Positions 19,111 through 29,265 of a stretch of 30,663 nt of DNA are shown in pieces. Under the pieces are notes generated by a model, which was given only the letters and a program-made list of their open reading frames with translations, searched no databases and was not told the origin of the DNA. The translations under genes were made by a program, and so were the position numbers. The stretch comes from Prorocentrum cordatum (taxonomy: Eukaryota > Sar > Dinophyceae > Prorocentrales > Prorocentraceae), in contig CAUYUJ010003543.1 in NCBI GenBank assembly GCA_963575745.1, forward strand, positions 47,501 through 78,163, written 5' to 3'. How positions within the stretch are numbered: position 1 is the first letter of the stretch; each line of letters opens with the position of its first letter.

Positions 19111-20465
19111 CGGCCCTGCGAAGTCCGGACGACGAGGGCATTGTGCGTAGTGTGTTTGCGTAGTGCTTTCAGGAACGCCACGAGTCGGCAACGCTGCTAC
19201 GCGGAAAACAACACGCCCGAACCGCTACGCAGCAGCGTGCCGCGTCGCCCGCGTTTCTCGCCACTTTCGCCCGAGGCCGCGGGCAGTTGCGGATTCGGGC
19301 GGAACTGGCGCGAGACGCGGGCGACGAAGGCATTCTGCGTAGTGTTTTTTACGTTGTGTTTTCAGGAGCGCCCCGAGTCGGCACGCAACCACGCAGCACA
19401 TAACGACGCCCAAACCCCGCGTCGCCCGCGTTTCACGATGCGTTTGCCCGAGGCCGCGAGGAGCCGCGGTTTCGAGCGGAACTGGCGCGAGACGCGGGCG
19501 ACGAAGGGCATTATGCGTAGTGTTTTTGCGTGGTGTTTTCAGGAGCGCCCCGAGTCGGCGCGCAACCACGCAGAAAGAAACCACGCCCAAACCCCGCGCC
19601 CGCGTCTCACGCCACTTTCGCCCGAGGTCGCGGGGGGCCGCGGTTTCGAGCGGAATTGGCGCGAGACGAGGGCGACGAGGGTATTCTGCGTGGTGCTTCT
19701 ACGTTGCGTTTTCAAGGGCGCCCCGAGCCGGCGCGCCACCGCGCGGAAAACAACGCGCCCGAACCCCAACGCCGCAGCATGCCGCGTCGCCCGCGTCTCT
19801 CGCCACTTTCGCCCGAGGCCGCGGGCAGTTGCGGATTCGGGCGGAACTGGCGCGAGACGCGGGCGACGAGGGCATTCTGCGTATTGTTTTTACGTAGTGT
19901 TTTCAGGGGCGCCCCGAGTCGGCGCGCAACCGCGCAGAAAGAAACTACGCCCAAACCCCGCGCCCGCGTCTCACGCCACTTTCGCCCGAGGTCGCGGGGG
20001 GCCGCGGTTTCGAGCGGAATTGGCGCGAGACGCGGGCGACGAGGGTTTTTTTGCGTAGTTTTTTACGTCGCGTTTTCAGGGGCGCCCCGAGTCGGCGCGC
20101 CACCGCGCGGAAGACGCGCCCGAACCACAACGCAGCAGCATGCCGCGTCGCCCGCGTCTCTCGCCACTTTCGCCCGAGGCCGCGGGCAGTCGCGGATTCG
20201 GGCGGAACTGGCGCGAGACGCGGGCGACGAGGGCATTCTGCGTAATGTTTTTACGTAGTGTTTTCAGGAGCGCCCCGAGTCGGCACGCAACCACGCAGCA
20301 AATATCGACGCCCAAACCCCGCGTCGCCCGCGTTTCGCCTCACGTTCGCCCGAGGCCGCGAGGAGCCGCGGTTTCGAGCGGAATTGGCGCGAGACGCGGG
20401 CGACGAAGGGCATTTTGCGTAGTGTTTTTGCGTAGTGCTTTCAGGGGCGATCCGAGTCGGCAGCG
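19111..20465 (+). repeat. Higher-order satellite of about 177-bp monomers (A/B types)
   Basis: Seven monomers are recognised by ggaa(c/t)tggcgcgagacg at 19301, 19478, 19652, 19843, 20016, 20203 and 20380, with spacing of 173-191 bp. Type A has ttgcggattcgggcggaact and type B has ccgcggtttcgagcggaa. The order is A-B-B-A-B-A-B. Each monomer also carries ctgcgtagtgtttttacgtag, the reverse complement of the 13-bp CpG motif. Open frames here are composition artefacts. Confidence 0.9.
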
Positions 20466-20614
20466 CTGCTGCGCTCCTCCTCCTTCTCCTCCTTGTCCGT
20501 TTCCTCCGCCGCCGCCGCCGTCGTCGGGGCGCAGGCCCAGGGTAGCCGCGACCGGAGCCTTGAGAACGCAGAAGACTCGGCGTCAGACGGCCAAGCCGCG
20601 CGCCCCTCGGAAGG

Positions 20615-20860
20615 GGGGAGGGTGGAGGGAGGGGGGAGGAAGGAAGAGGGATGGAGGAGGAGGAGGAGGGGGGGCGGGGGGGAGGGAGGAGTAGGGAGGA
20701 GGAGGGAGGATGGAGGATGGAGGAAGACGGAGGAGGGAGGGGGGGAGGGGAGGAATGGGGATGAGGAGGGAGGGGGGGAAGGGGAGGAATGGGGAGGAGG
20801 AGGGTGGGGGAGGGGAGTAGGGGGAAGAAGGAAGAGGGAGGGGGGGGGAGGAACGACGCG
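20615..20860 (+). repeat. G/A polypurine tract
   Basis: About 245 bp of almost pure purine on the plus strand (ggagggaggagg-like), which could form triplex or G-quadruplex structures. Confidence 0.9.
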
Positions 20861-20939
20861 GGCCTCCCCCGCCGGGCGCGCGGCGAGCTCGGACGAGGAG
20901 AAGAGGGGGGCAAAAGGAATTTGTACGCAGCTGAGCGAG

Positions 20940-21640
20940 AAGCACAAAGCGAACACATTACGCAGCAACATCATCACGCAAGAAACACTACGCTGGAAAC
21001 ACTACGCGAGAAACATTTCGCGAAACACCTCACGAGAAAACATTGCGCAACAGCACGACGTAAAACCATGACGCGAACACTAAGTAAATACACTGCGCAA
21101 ATACACTACGCATATACACTACGCAAAGGCATTACGCAAATACACAACGCAAATACACTACGCAGATACACTACGCAAAAATCACGCTCATTACCCAGAC
21201 ACGATGCCAATGCATTACGCGCCTACGTAGGCGTCCACGCCGAAACACGTCGCGAAACAATGCGCCGAAACGCCACGCCGACCGGCACGCCTAAGCACTG
21301 CGCAGAAACATTGCGCAGGAACGCAACGCAGAAACATTGCGCAAACACGTTGCGTGAAAGCGCACCGCAAGAACACGACGCAATACTGTTACGCGAAAGC
21401 ATCGCGCAATAAACACTACGCAAGAAACACTGCGCGATAAACACTACGCGAAAACATTGCGCAAAAAGCACGACGTAAACACAGTGCGCAAACACATTGT
21501 GCAAATGCAATGCGCAAATGCAGTGCGCAAGTGAATACACGACGTAAATACACTACGCAAATACACTACGCAAATATACGACGCAAATGCACTACGCAAG
21601 TACACTACGCAGATACACTACGCAGATGCACTACGCGACG
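20940..21640 (+). repeat. 13-bp CpG minisatellite (ACTACGCAAATAC)
   Basis: Roughly 45-50 diverged units, clearest at 21540-21630 where exact 13-bp spacing is visible. Each unit centres on TACGCA, TGCGCA, TACGTA or similar alternating purine-pyrimidine hexamers. Confidence 0.95.
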
Positions 21641-21884
21641 TCAGGGGCGACGCCCCAGCGGCTGGGTTGGCGGCCCCTCGGACCGCGTGGAGGCGGCAAA
21701 CTTCGAGGGCATGGCCGGGCTCAACGGCGGGCTCCATGGGCTGTGTCGTGATTGGATCGGCCGAGGGGCACACGCCTCGTCGGGCCCATCGACGGGCCCG
21801 AAGGAGGAGGCGTTAACGAGGGTGGCTCAAAAGCGACTCGATGCGCACCGAGACCCGACGTCGAGAGGCGACCGCGGGCGGGCG
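21641..21884. other. Sequence after the CpG array, no gene called
   Basis: Starts with tcaggggcgacgccccagcg, resembling cgccccagcggctggcgcgg at 19095 after the other CpG-motif tract, so it belongs to the same composite repeat. The rest is GC-rich without a supportable frame. Confidence 0.5.
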
Positions 21885-21889
21885 GCGGC

Positions 21890-22035
21890 TGCAATGGCGT
21901 CTACAGCGGCGCCTACCGCGGCGCCGACGGCCGCGCCGACTACGGCCGCGCCGACGGCATCACCGATGGCTGCGCACACGACATCATCGACAGCGGCGAC
22001 GGCACCGACAGCGGCGCCGCCGGAGCCAACAGGCG
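21890..22035 (+). repeat. GCCGAC-type minisatellite, first block
   Basis: gcgccgacggccgcgccgac-like imperfect units. Same family as 22680-24330. Confidence 0.85.
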
Positions 22036-22095
22036 GCCCCAGGCGCCAACGATTTTCAGAGCGATGTTGGAGATCGTGGCCGATTGGCGACCCCC

Positions 22096-22103
22096 GGGGG
22101 CCC
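22096..22103 (+). repeat. Target-site duplication, left copy
   Basis: gggggccc, matched by gggggtcc at 22359-22366 (7 of 8). The uninterrupted paralogue at about 22507-22516 has a single ggggggccc. Confidence 0.7.
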
Positions 22104-22358
22104 TGACTCCAGATCCGCCCTACTTTGGCTTTTTTTCCAACTTCAAATTGCGCCGGAAATCCACCCATAAGAAGCCGGAAAAAAGTAGGGCGGAAATTTC
22201 TGCACCCAACATAAAGTAGAGCGGAAATCCACAGGAGTAAGGCGGAAACAGCAACAGAAAAGTAGGGCGGAAATTGGCATCAGCGGGGCTTGAAAAGTAA
22301 GGTGGAAATTCCAAGCCCTACTTACGAATTTCCCCAAAGTAGGGCGGATCCGGAGTCA
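22104..22358 (+). mobile_element. 255-bp MITE-like element with 25-bp terminal inverted repeats
   Basis: The left end, starting TGACTCCAGATCCGCCCTAC (22104-22128), is the reverse complement of the right end (22334-22358) with 24 of 25 matches. The single difference is A/G at position 9. Inside, agtagggcggaaat and close variants occur about four times (near 22184, 22214, 22261 and 22295), with an inverted copy near 22315, resembling subterminal protein-binding repeats. There is no coding capacity. The 8-bp duplication suits hAT-like elements by the general rule for that superfamily, but the terminal bases are not diagnostic and the assignment is tentative. Confidence 0.88.
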
Positions 22359-22366
22359 GGGGGTCC
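22359..22366 (+). repeat. Target-site duplication, right copy
   Basis: gggggtcc; see 22096-22103. Confidence 0.7.
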
Positions 22367-22679
22367 TTGACAGTGGCGCCACCGGCAGCGGCCCAGCCGC
22401 GCCGGGGCGCAGTTTCGCCGGCGTCGGCGGCGGCCGCAGTGGCCCCAGTGGCCCCGGGCGCTCACGCTCTCCAGTGCGGCGTTGGAGATCGTGGCCGATT
22501 GGCGGCCCCCGGGGGGCCCTTGGCGCCCCCGGCAGCGGCCGGGCCGCGCTGGGGCGCAGTTTCTGCGGCGTCGGCGGCGTCGGCGGCGGCCCCAGGCGGC
22601 CCCCAGGCGGCCCCGGGCGCTCGCGATCTCCAGAGCGACTGGCTGGCGCGCCGCCACTGGCGTCGAGGGCGGCGCCGAA

Positions 22680-24330
22680 CCCGCGCCCACAGCTGCGCCG
22701 ACGGCGGCGCCGACTGCTGTTCCCCCGACAGCCACGCCTACGGCTGCGCCGACGGCGGCGTCGACTGCCGTTCCGACAGCTGCGGCACCGACAGCCTCGC
22801 CGACAGCTGCCCCAACAGCCTCGGCGGCGTCGACGGCGGCACCGACGGCCGCTCCGACAGCTGCTGCCCCGACAGCTGCGGCCCCGACAGCCACGCGCAC
22901 GGCTGCGCCGACGGCGGCGCCGACAGCCTCGCCGACGGCTGCCCCAATAGCCTCGGCGGCGTCGGCGGCGGCGCCGACTGCCGCTCCGACAGCTGCGGCC
23001 CCGACAGACACGCAGGTGGCACCGACTGCCACGGACAACCTCAACGACGGCAGCCCCGGCCGACAGCTGCGCCGACGGCCGCGCCGGCCGCGGCATCCAG
23101 GGCGGCGTCGACCTGGCGCGCTGGCAGTTGCGCCGGCTGCGGCGCCGGCAACCGCGGCGGCTGCAGAACCGACACCTGCGCGGGCGGTGGCACCGGCAGC
23201 GGCGCCGACATCGGCATCGACAGCGGCACCGACAGCGGCGCCGACTGCAGCACCGACCGCAGCGCCGACGGCTGCGCCGACCAGCACGCCGACAGCGGCG
23301 CTGCTGGCCGCGCCGATTGCCGCGCTGACAGCAGCGCCGACTGGGATGCCGATCGCCTCGCCGGCCGCTTTGCTGGCAGTGACGCCGAAGGCGGCCCCGA
23401 TGGCGGCACCTTCGGTGGCACCAACCAGTCCGCCGACAGCGGTGCCGACAGCGGCGCCGACAGGGGCACCAACGCTGACGCCGATCGGTTCCCGAATGGC
23501 GGCGCCAGTTGCGACATCGACTGCCGCGCCGACTGCGGTGCCGGCAGCCGCGCCGAGGGCGGCCCCGATAGCCACTCTGACTGCGGCGCCGACGAGGGCG
23601 CGGACCGGCTGCCCGACAGGTTCGCCTACTGCAGCACCGACAGCGACGCCGGCAGCTGCGCCGACCGCCACGCTGACGGCGACACCGACGGCCGCGCCGA
23701 CTGCGGTTTCGACAGCCGCGCCGAGTGCGGCGCCGACAGCTGCATCGACTGCGTAACAGGCAGCTGCGCCGAGGGCGATACCGACCGACTTGACGACAGC
23801 GGCGACGACAGCGGCGACGACAGCGGCGCCGATAGGCGGGTTGACTGCGGCGCCGACAGCGTCGCCGACAGCAGCGCCGACGGCTGCACCGACCGCGGCG
23901 CCGACATCTTCATCGCATGCGGCTCCGACTGCTGCGCTCACGGCGGCGCAGACCGCCCCGTCGACAGCTTCGACGACAGCGGCGCCGACAGCTGGGCTGA
24001 CCGTGGCGCGGCGCCGACGGCTACACGTCGACAGCTGCGCTGCTCGCGGCAGCGACGGCCGCGCTGGCGGCGTCGCCGGCGGCGATGACGGACGCCGCGC
24101 CGACCGCTGCCCCGACAGCTGGGCCCAACTGATGCACGGTCCGATGCACCGACCGCTTCGCCGACAGCTGCGTTGACTACGGCGCCGACGGCTGCGTCGG
24201 CGGCCGCCGACAACGGCGCCGACAGCGGCTCCAGCCGCCGCGCCGACCGCGGCGCCGGCTTCGGCGCTTGCCCGTGCGCCGATTGCGGCGTCGACCGCTG
24301 TGCCAACTGCGGCGCCGACAGAGAACCTGA
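22680..24330 (+). repeat. GCCGAC/GGC-based minisatellite, main block
   Basis: Imperfect 6- and 12-bp units (gccgacagcggc, gcgccgactgcg). Frames are open for hundreds of codons on both strands at once: Ala-Pro-Thr-Ala and Ala-Asp-Gly-Gly on plus, Gly-Ala-Ala-Val on minus. That is expected from GC-rich repeats whose period is a multiple of three, so I do not call a protein. A mucin-like or alanine-rich surface protein cannot be ruled out. Confidence 0.85.
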
Positions 24331-24365
24331 CCGGACAAGAACGGGAAGCGTCGCTTTAGTCCACC

Positions 24366-24606
24366 AAGCATGTGGAATATGCTTTGTTGTTGTTACGCCG
24401 CGAAGGTATGCCGTGGCGCGCGTGTCGGCGTGCGTGCGGGGTGTGTTTTGCTGTGTTCCTGTGTGTTCTGCCGTGCTCCTGTTCTGCCGTGCTTGTGTTC
24501 TGCCGTGCCTCTGTGTGCTCTGTGTGTTCTGCCGTGCTTCTGTATGCTGCCGCGCGGATCGTCGCGGCGGTCGTTTTGGCGGAGCTTCTGGGCGCGCACG
24601 GCAGAA
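24366..24606 (+). repeat. Leader module, copy 1
   Basis: About 240 bp starting at atgctttgttgttgtta, with gtatgccgtggcgcgcgtgt and cgtgcggggtgtgttt. Several ttctgccgtgc boxes on the plus strand then lead to ggcggagcttctgggcgc, after which the motif appears in the opposite orientation. Paired with 25651-25880 (offset about 1278 bp). Confidence 0.9.
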
Positions 24607-24628
24607 AAAAACCAGAAGCACGGCAGAA
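24527..24628. other. 16-bp perfect inverted repeat at the orientation switch
   Basis: ttctgccgtgcttctg (24527-24542) is exactly complementary to cagaagcacggcagaa (24613-24628), with 70 bp between. Confidence 0.85.
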
Positions 24629-25145
24629 TAGGCCCGAAGAGCGAAGGAGCACGGCAGAAAAAGACCAGGATCACAGCAGAATAGACCCCAAGAGCAAAGG
24701 AGTATGGCAGAATAAACCTCAAAAGCGAAGGAGCACGGCAGAAAAAGACCAGGAACACGGTAGAATAGACCCCAAGAGCAAAAGAGTACGGCAGAATAGA
24801 CCCCAAAAGCAAAGGAGCAGGCAGAAGAAGACCAGGATCACGGCAGAATAGGCCCCAAGAGTTAAGGAGCACGGAAGAAAAAGACCAGGAGCACGGCAGA
24901 ATAGACCCCAGGAGCTAAAGAGCAGGGATGAATATGCCCCAAGTGCGAAGGAGCACGGCAGAGAAAGGCCAGGAGCACAGCACAGCACAGCACGGCAGAA
25001 AATTACCAGAATAAGCCCCAAGAGCGAAGGAGCACGGCAGAAAAATACCAGGAGCATGGTAGAATAGACCCCAAGAGCTAAGAAGCACGGCAGAATAGGC
25101 CCCAAGAGCGAAGGAGCAAACCAGAAGAAGACCAGGAACATGGCA
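24596..25145 (+). repeat. CGGCAGAA array 1
   Basis: Alternating units: ggagcacggcagaatag plus accccaagagc(t/g)aa (about 32 bp), and ggagcacggcagaaaaagac plus ca (about 22 bp), giving a composite of about 54 bp. Minus-strand frames here (Cys/Leu/Phe-rich) are artefacts of the repeat. Confidence 0.95.
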
Positions 25146-25284
25146 GAAAGACTATAGATAACTCGTCATTTTCGGCAGACTCCAGGGCGCTGTTGGAGCC
25201 ATCTTGGGCTCCTTTGCGGGCTCTCATCTCTTCGTCTTGAAGCACTTCGAAAACGATGTGGAGGCGATGTTGCGAACATCTCAT

Positions 25285-25610
25285 TTGTTGAGGATGTCCC
25301 CAGCGAAATGATCAATTTCTGCTGTGCTCCTTTTTTCGGTCTGCCGCGCCCTTCCCGATTTCCTGAGGATGTCCCGAGCGAAAGCGCAATGTTTTATATG
25401 AGAAGTGGTAAAGCAGCGTTTCTAACAAATCATTTGTTCGAGGATGTCTCGGGCGAAACGCTAATTTTCATGCACCACAAAATCCTTGACATTTTTCGAC
25501 ACCCCGATCTTCTGAGGATGTCTTGAACGAACATGTCACTTGTTTACAGAAAACGTCTTAAACGATAGCCTCCAACACCTCCATATTCGGATGATATCTC
25601 GAGCGATATC
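25285..25610 (+). repeat. Irregular cluster of AGGATGTC cores, first part
   Basis: Cores at 25291, 25366, 25441 and 25515 (aggatgtcccgagcgaaa-like), spaced 74-75 bp apart. Two decayed copies follow near 25548 and 25590. Flanks are AT-rich (catttgttg, aattttc). Confidence 0.9.
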
Positions 25611-25650
25611 GCTGCTTGTGGGAACCCGCCATCGAAAAATTCGGTGCAGC

Positions 25651-25885
25651 GCGAACATGCTCTGTTGTTGTTATGTCGCGCAAGTATGCCGTGGCGCGCG
25701 TGTCGGCGTGCGTGCGGGGTGTGTTTAAATGTGTTCCTGTATGTTCTGCCGTGCTCCTGTTCTGCCGTGCTTCTATGTTCTGCCGTGCCTCTGTGTGCTC
25801 TGTGTGTTCTGCCGTGTTCCTGTATCTGCCGTGCGGATCGTCGCGGTGGTCGTTTTGGCGGAGCTTCTGGGCGCACACGGCAGAA
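25651..25885 (+). repeat. Leader module, copy 2
   Basis: Near-copy of 24366-24606 with the same ordered boxes, again followed by CGGCAGAA units. Confidence 0.9.
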
Positions 25886-27640
25886 AGCAATGACGAGCAC
25901 GGCAGAATAGGCCCCAAGAGCGAAGGAGCACGGCAGAGAGAAACAAGGAACACGGCAGAATAGACCCCAAGAGCAAATGAGTACGGCAGAACACACCCAA
26001 AAAGCTAAGAAGCACGGCAGAAAATGACCAGGAGCAAGGCCGAATAGACCTCAAGAGCTAAAGGGCAGGCAGCAAAAGACCAGGAACACGGCAGATTAGG
26101 CCCCAAGAGCGAAGGAGCACGGCAGAAAAAGACCAGGAGCACGGCAGAATAGACCCCAGGAGCTAAGGAGCAGGGCAGGATATGCCTCAAGTGCGAAGGA
26201 GTACGGCAGAGAAAGACCAGGAGCACAGCAGGATAAACCCCAAAAGCTAAGGAGCACGGCAGAGAATGACCAGGAGCACGGCAGAATAGGCCGCAAGAGC
26301 GAAGGAGCACGACAGAACAGAAGCACGCCAGAGTAGACCCCGAGAGCTGAAGGAGTGCGGGAAAATAGACCCCAAGAGCGAAGGAGCAAACCAGAAAAAG
26401 ACGAGGAGCACAGCAGAATAGAACCCAAGAGACAAGGAACACGGCAGAATATGCCCCAAGAGCGAAGGAGCACGGCAGAAAAAAAAGCAGGAGCACGGCA
26501 GACAACGACCAGGAGCACAGCAGAATAGGCCCCATGAGCGAAGGCGCACGTCGTAAACCAACCAGAAGCATGGCAGAATAGACTCCAAGTGCTGCCGAGC
26601 ACGACAGAAAAAGACCAGGAGCACGGCAGAATAGACCCCAAGAGCTAAGGAGCACGGCATAATAGGCCCCAAGAGCGAAAAAGACGCCAGAAAAAGACCA
26701 GGAGGACGGCAGAAGATGCCCCAAGAGCTAAGGACGACGGCAGAAAAGACCGAAACACAGCAGAAGGGGCCCGAGGAGCCAAGGAGTACGACAGAAAAGA
26801 CCAGGAGCACGGCAGAATAGGCCCGAAGAGCGAAGGGGCAAACCAGAAAAAGACGAGGAGCACGGCTGAATAGGCCCGAAGAGACAAGGAACACGGCAGA
26901 AGATGCCCAAAGTGCGAAGAAGCACGGCAGAAAATGACCAGGAGCACGGCAGAATAGACCCCCAGAGCTCAGGGGCACGGCAGAAGAAGACCAGGACCAC
27001 GGCAGAATAGACCCCAGAGCTAAGGAGCACGGCAGAAAAAGACCAGGAGCACGGCAGAATAGGCCCCATGAGCGAAGGAGCACGGCAGAAAAAAAAGAAA
27101 GAGCACGGCAGAATAGACCCCAAGAGTTGAGGAGCACGGCAGAAGAGGCCCCAAGAGCGAAGGAGCATGACAGAAAAAAAAACAGGAGCACGGCAGAATA
27201 GACCCCAAGAGTTGAGGAGCACGGCAGAATAGGCGCCAGGAAAGAAGGAGCATTGCAAAACACGACCAGTGACCAGGAGCACGGCAGAATAGACCGCGAG
27301 AGCTAAGGAGCACGGCAAGATAGATGCAACAATACAGCATAATACGCCCCAAGGAAGAAGGAGTATGCAAGAAAAACATAAGGAGCACGGCATAATAAAC
27401 CCCGAAAGCGAAGGAGCACGGCAGAATGTGCCCCAAGAGCTAAGGAGCACGGCAGAAAACGACCAGGAGCACGGCATCATAAGCCCCAAGAACAAAGGAT
27501 TGTGACAGAAACTGGCCAGGAGCATGGCAGAATAGGCTAGAAGAGCGAAGGAGCACGGCACAAAAAAACAAGGAGCATTTCAGAATAGACCCCAAGAACG
27601 AAAGAGCACGGCAGAATAGACGTCAAGAGCGAAGGAACTT
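25880..27640 (+). repeat. CGGCAGAA array 2
   Basis: About 1.76 kb of the same composite of about 54 bp, more than 60 copies of (g)cacggcagaa or variants. Long minus-strand open frames (up to about 338 codons) come from repeat length near multiples of three and contain no recognisable motif. Confidence 0.95.
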
Positions 27641-27659
27641 TTTTCGCCGGCCATGCTCC

Positions 27660-28960
27660 GCCCATTTTTTTTGAGGATGTATGCAGCGAGAGCGCGATTT
27701 TAAACATGAGAGGTATTGAAACCGCCACTCCGAGATATCATTTGTGTTAGGATGTCTCAGGCGAGACGCTAGTTTTTGAACATCTGTCGAATTCGCGGGT
27801 TCCCATGTTTAAGGGATGTCTCAGGCGAAACGCTCATTTTTGATGAAATCGATGTTGTGAACATTTCATTTTTGTAAGGATGTCTCAGGCGAAATCGCCA
27901 TTTTGGATCGTCTCGAGGGCGCTCCTGGGGGTCAAATTTGGGCTTGTTTGGGGCCTTTGGGGGCCTTCTTGATGCCTTACAAAACCGTTACAGTCCGATG
28001 TTACACACATTCATTTTTTCAGGATGTCCCTAGCGAAATCGCCATTTTTAGATGACTGGCTTAAACCATCTAGAAGCCTTTTCAGGAGCGATCCCCAGAC
28101 GATGTTAAAATAGCAGTTTTCAAAACGATGTTGTTCGATTTGCTATTTTTTTGAAGATGTCCCTAGCGAAATCACTATTTTCAGCAACCTTAAGGGCGCT
28201 CTTGGGGCCATGTTGTGGCCTTCTGTTGCTTCCTGATGCCCTCCTAAAATCATTACGATGCGATGTCGCACGCATCAATGTTTTGAGGATGTCCCTAGCG
28301 AAATCGACATTTGTTGAAGGCTGCCTTGGGCCATCTGGAAGCCTTTTCAGAAGCAAAGTCAAAACTATGTAAGAACAACAGTTTTCAAGTCGATGCTGGT
28401 GTATGTTTTCATTATTTGAGGATGTCCCTAGCGAAATCGCTATTTTCGGAAGTCCCCCAATCGTTCTGACAGCCATCTTGACGTGCTTTTTGGCCTCTCA
28501 TTTCCTCATCTTGAGACACTTCGAGAACGATACCAAGACGACGTTGAGGACATCTCATTTTGTTGAGGATGTCCCTAGCGAAATGCAAATTTTCTGCCGT
28601 GCTCTTCGTTCTGGTCCGCCGTGCTGCCGCTCGTTTTCTGAGGATGTTCCTAGCGAAATCGCAATTCTTAACATAAGAGTTAGTTAAAGACTTCAGTCGT
28701 CATCTCATTGTTTCGAGGATGTCCCGAGCGAAACGCAAATTTTCACAGACGGCGACATTTCGCTGTCATCAACTGTTCGAGGATGTCTCGAGCAAAACGC
28801 TTGTTTGTGTTAAACGCGATGTCGCGAAGATTTCATTTTTGTGAGGATGTCTCACGTAAAATCGCCATCCCGAGGAATCCGCTAAGCCTGGTACACCGTG
28901 CGCCCCGCCACCCCCTATAGTTAAGAGATCTCTTACTGATATGAGGAGGATTCAGCCAAA
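27660..28960 (+). repeat. Irregular cluster of AGGATGTC cores, second part
   Basis: Cores begin at 27674, 27749, 27813, 27877, 28021, 28154, 28286, 28419, 28566, 28641, 28716, 28780 and 28844, with a decayed one near 28944. Spacing falls mostly into two classes, about 64-75 bp and about 132-147 bp. Consensus: gaggatgtccctagcgaaat, typically preceded by cattttt and followed by cgccattttt. Flanking text contains CCAAGA/CTTGGGG-family fragments (about 27910-27970 and 28190-28230). Confidence 0.95.
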
Positions 28961-28989
28961 ACGTCCAGCTCGCTTCTCGTTCCTCGAAG

Positions 28990-29265
28990 ACGCTTCCCGT
29001 CATCCGCCAGCGTCGCTGGCGACGGCCCCGAGCGCCGCGCCGACAGTTGCGCTGACTGTGTCACCGACAACCTCGCCAGCCGCCCCGCGCGCGGCCTCGC
29101 CGGCTGTTGCGCCAGGCGCGGCGCCATCGGATACATCGACCGCTTCGCCGACCGCCGCGCCGGCAGCGACGCCGTCCGTCTCGAGGAAAGCGGCGCCGGC
29201 AGCGGCGCGGACAGCTGCGCCAGCTGCGGCGCCGACGCCTCACTGGAGGCGGCGCCAAAAGCTGG
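28990..29265 (+). repeat. GCCGAC-type minisatellite, third block
   Basis: gcgccgacagttgcgctgac-like units, the same family as 22680-24330. Confidence 0.8.

Larger units (their letters stand above)
22036..22660 (+). repeat. Tandem unit of about 140 bp, three copies, one split by an insertion
   Basis: The box ttggagatcgtggccgattggcg occurs at about 22066 and 22482, and (c/t)ccagagcga(t/c) at 22055 and 22632. Units continue as cccccggggggcccttggcg and gcgctggggcgcag. The first unit is interrupted by the 255-bp element at 22104-22358; the second gives the uninterrupted sequence. Confidence 0.8.

Noticed and set aside
19141-20258. Arg/Ala-rich frames of over 240 codons on the plus strand
   Set aside because: They lie entirely within the satellite of about 177-bp monomers, and similar frames exist on the minus strand.
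24393-27561. Minus-strand Cys/Leu/Phe-rich open frames up to about 338 codons that look like membrane proteins
   Set aside because: They consist only of the CGGCAGAA repeat read backwards, and the peptide changes frame with unit-length variation.
24596-27640. A CRISPR-like layout of leader plus repeats
   Set aside because: Units have no constant-length unique spacers, no cas-like genes are present and the sequence looks eukaryotic.
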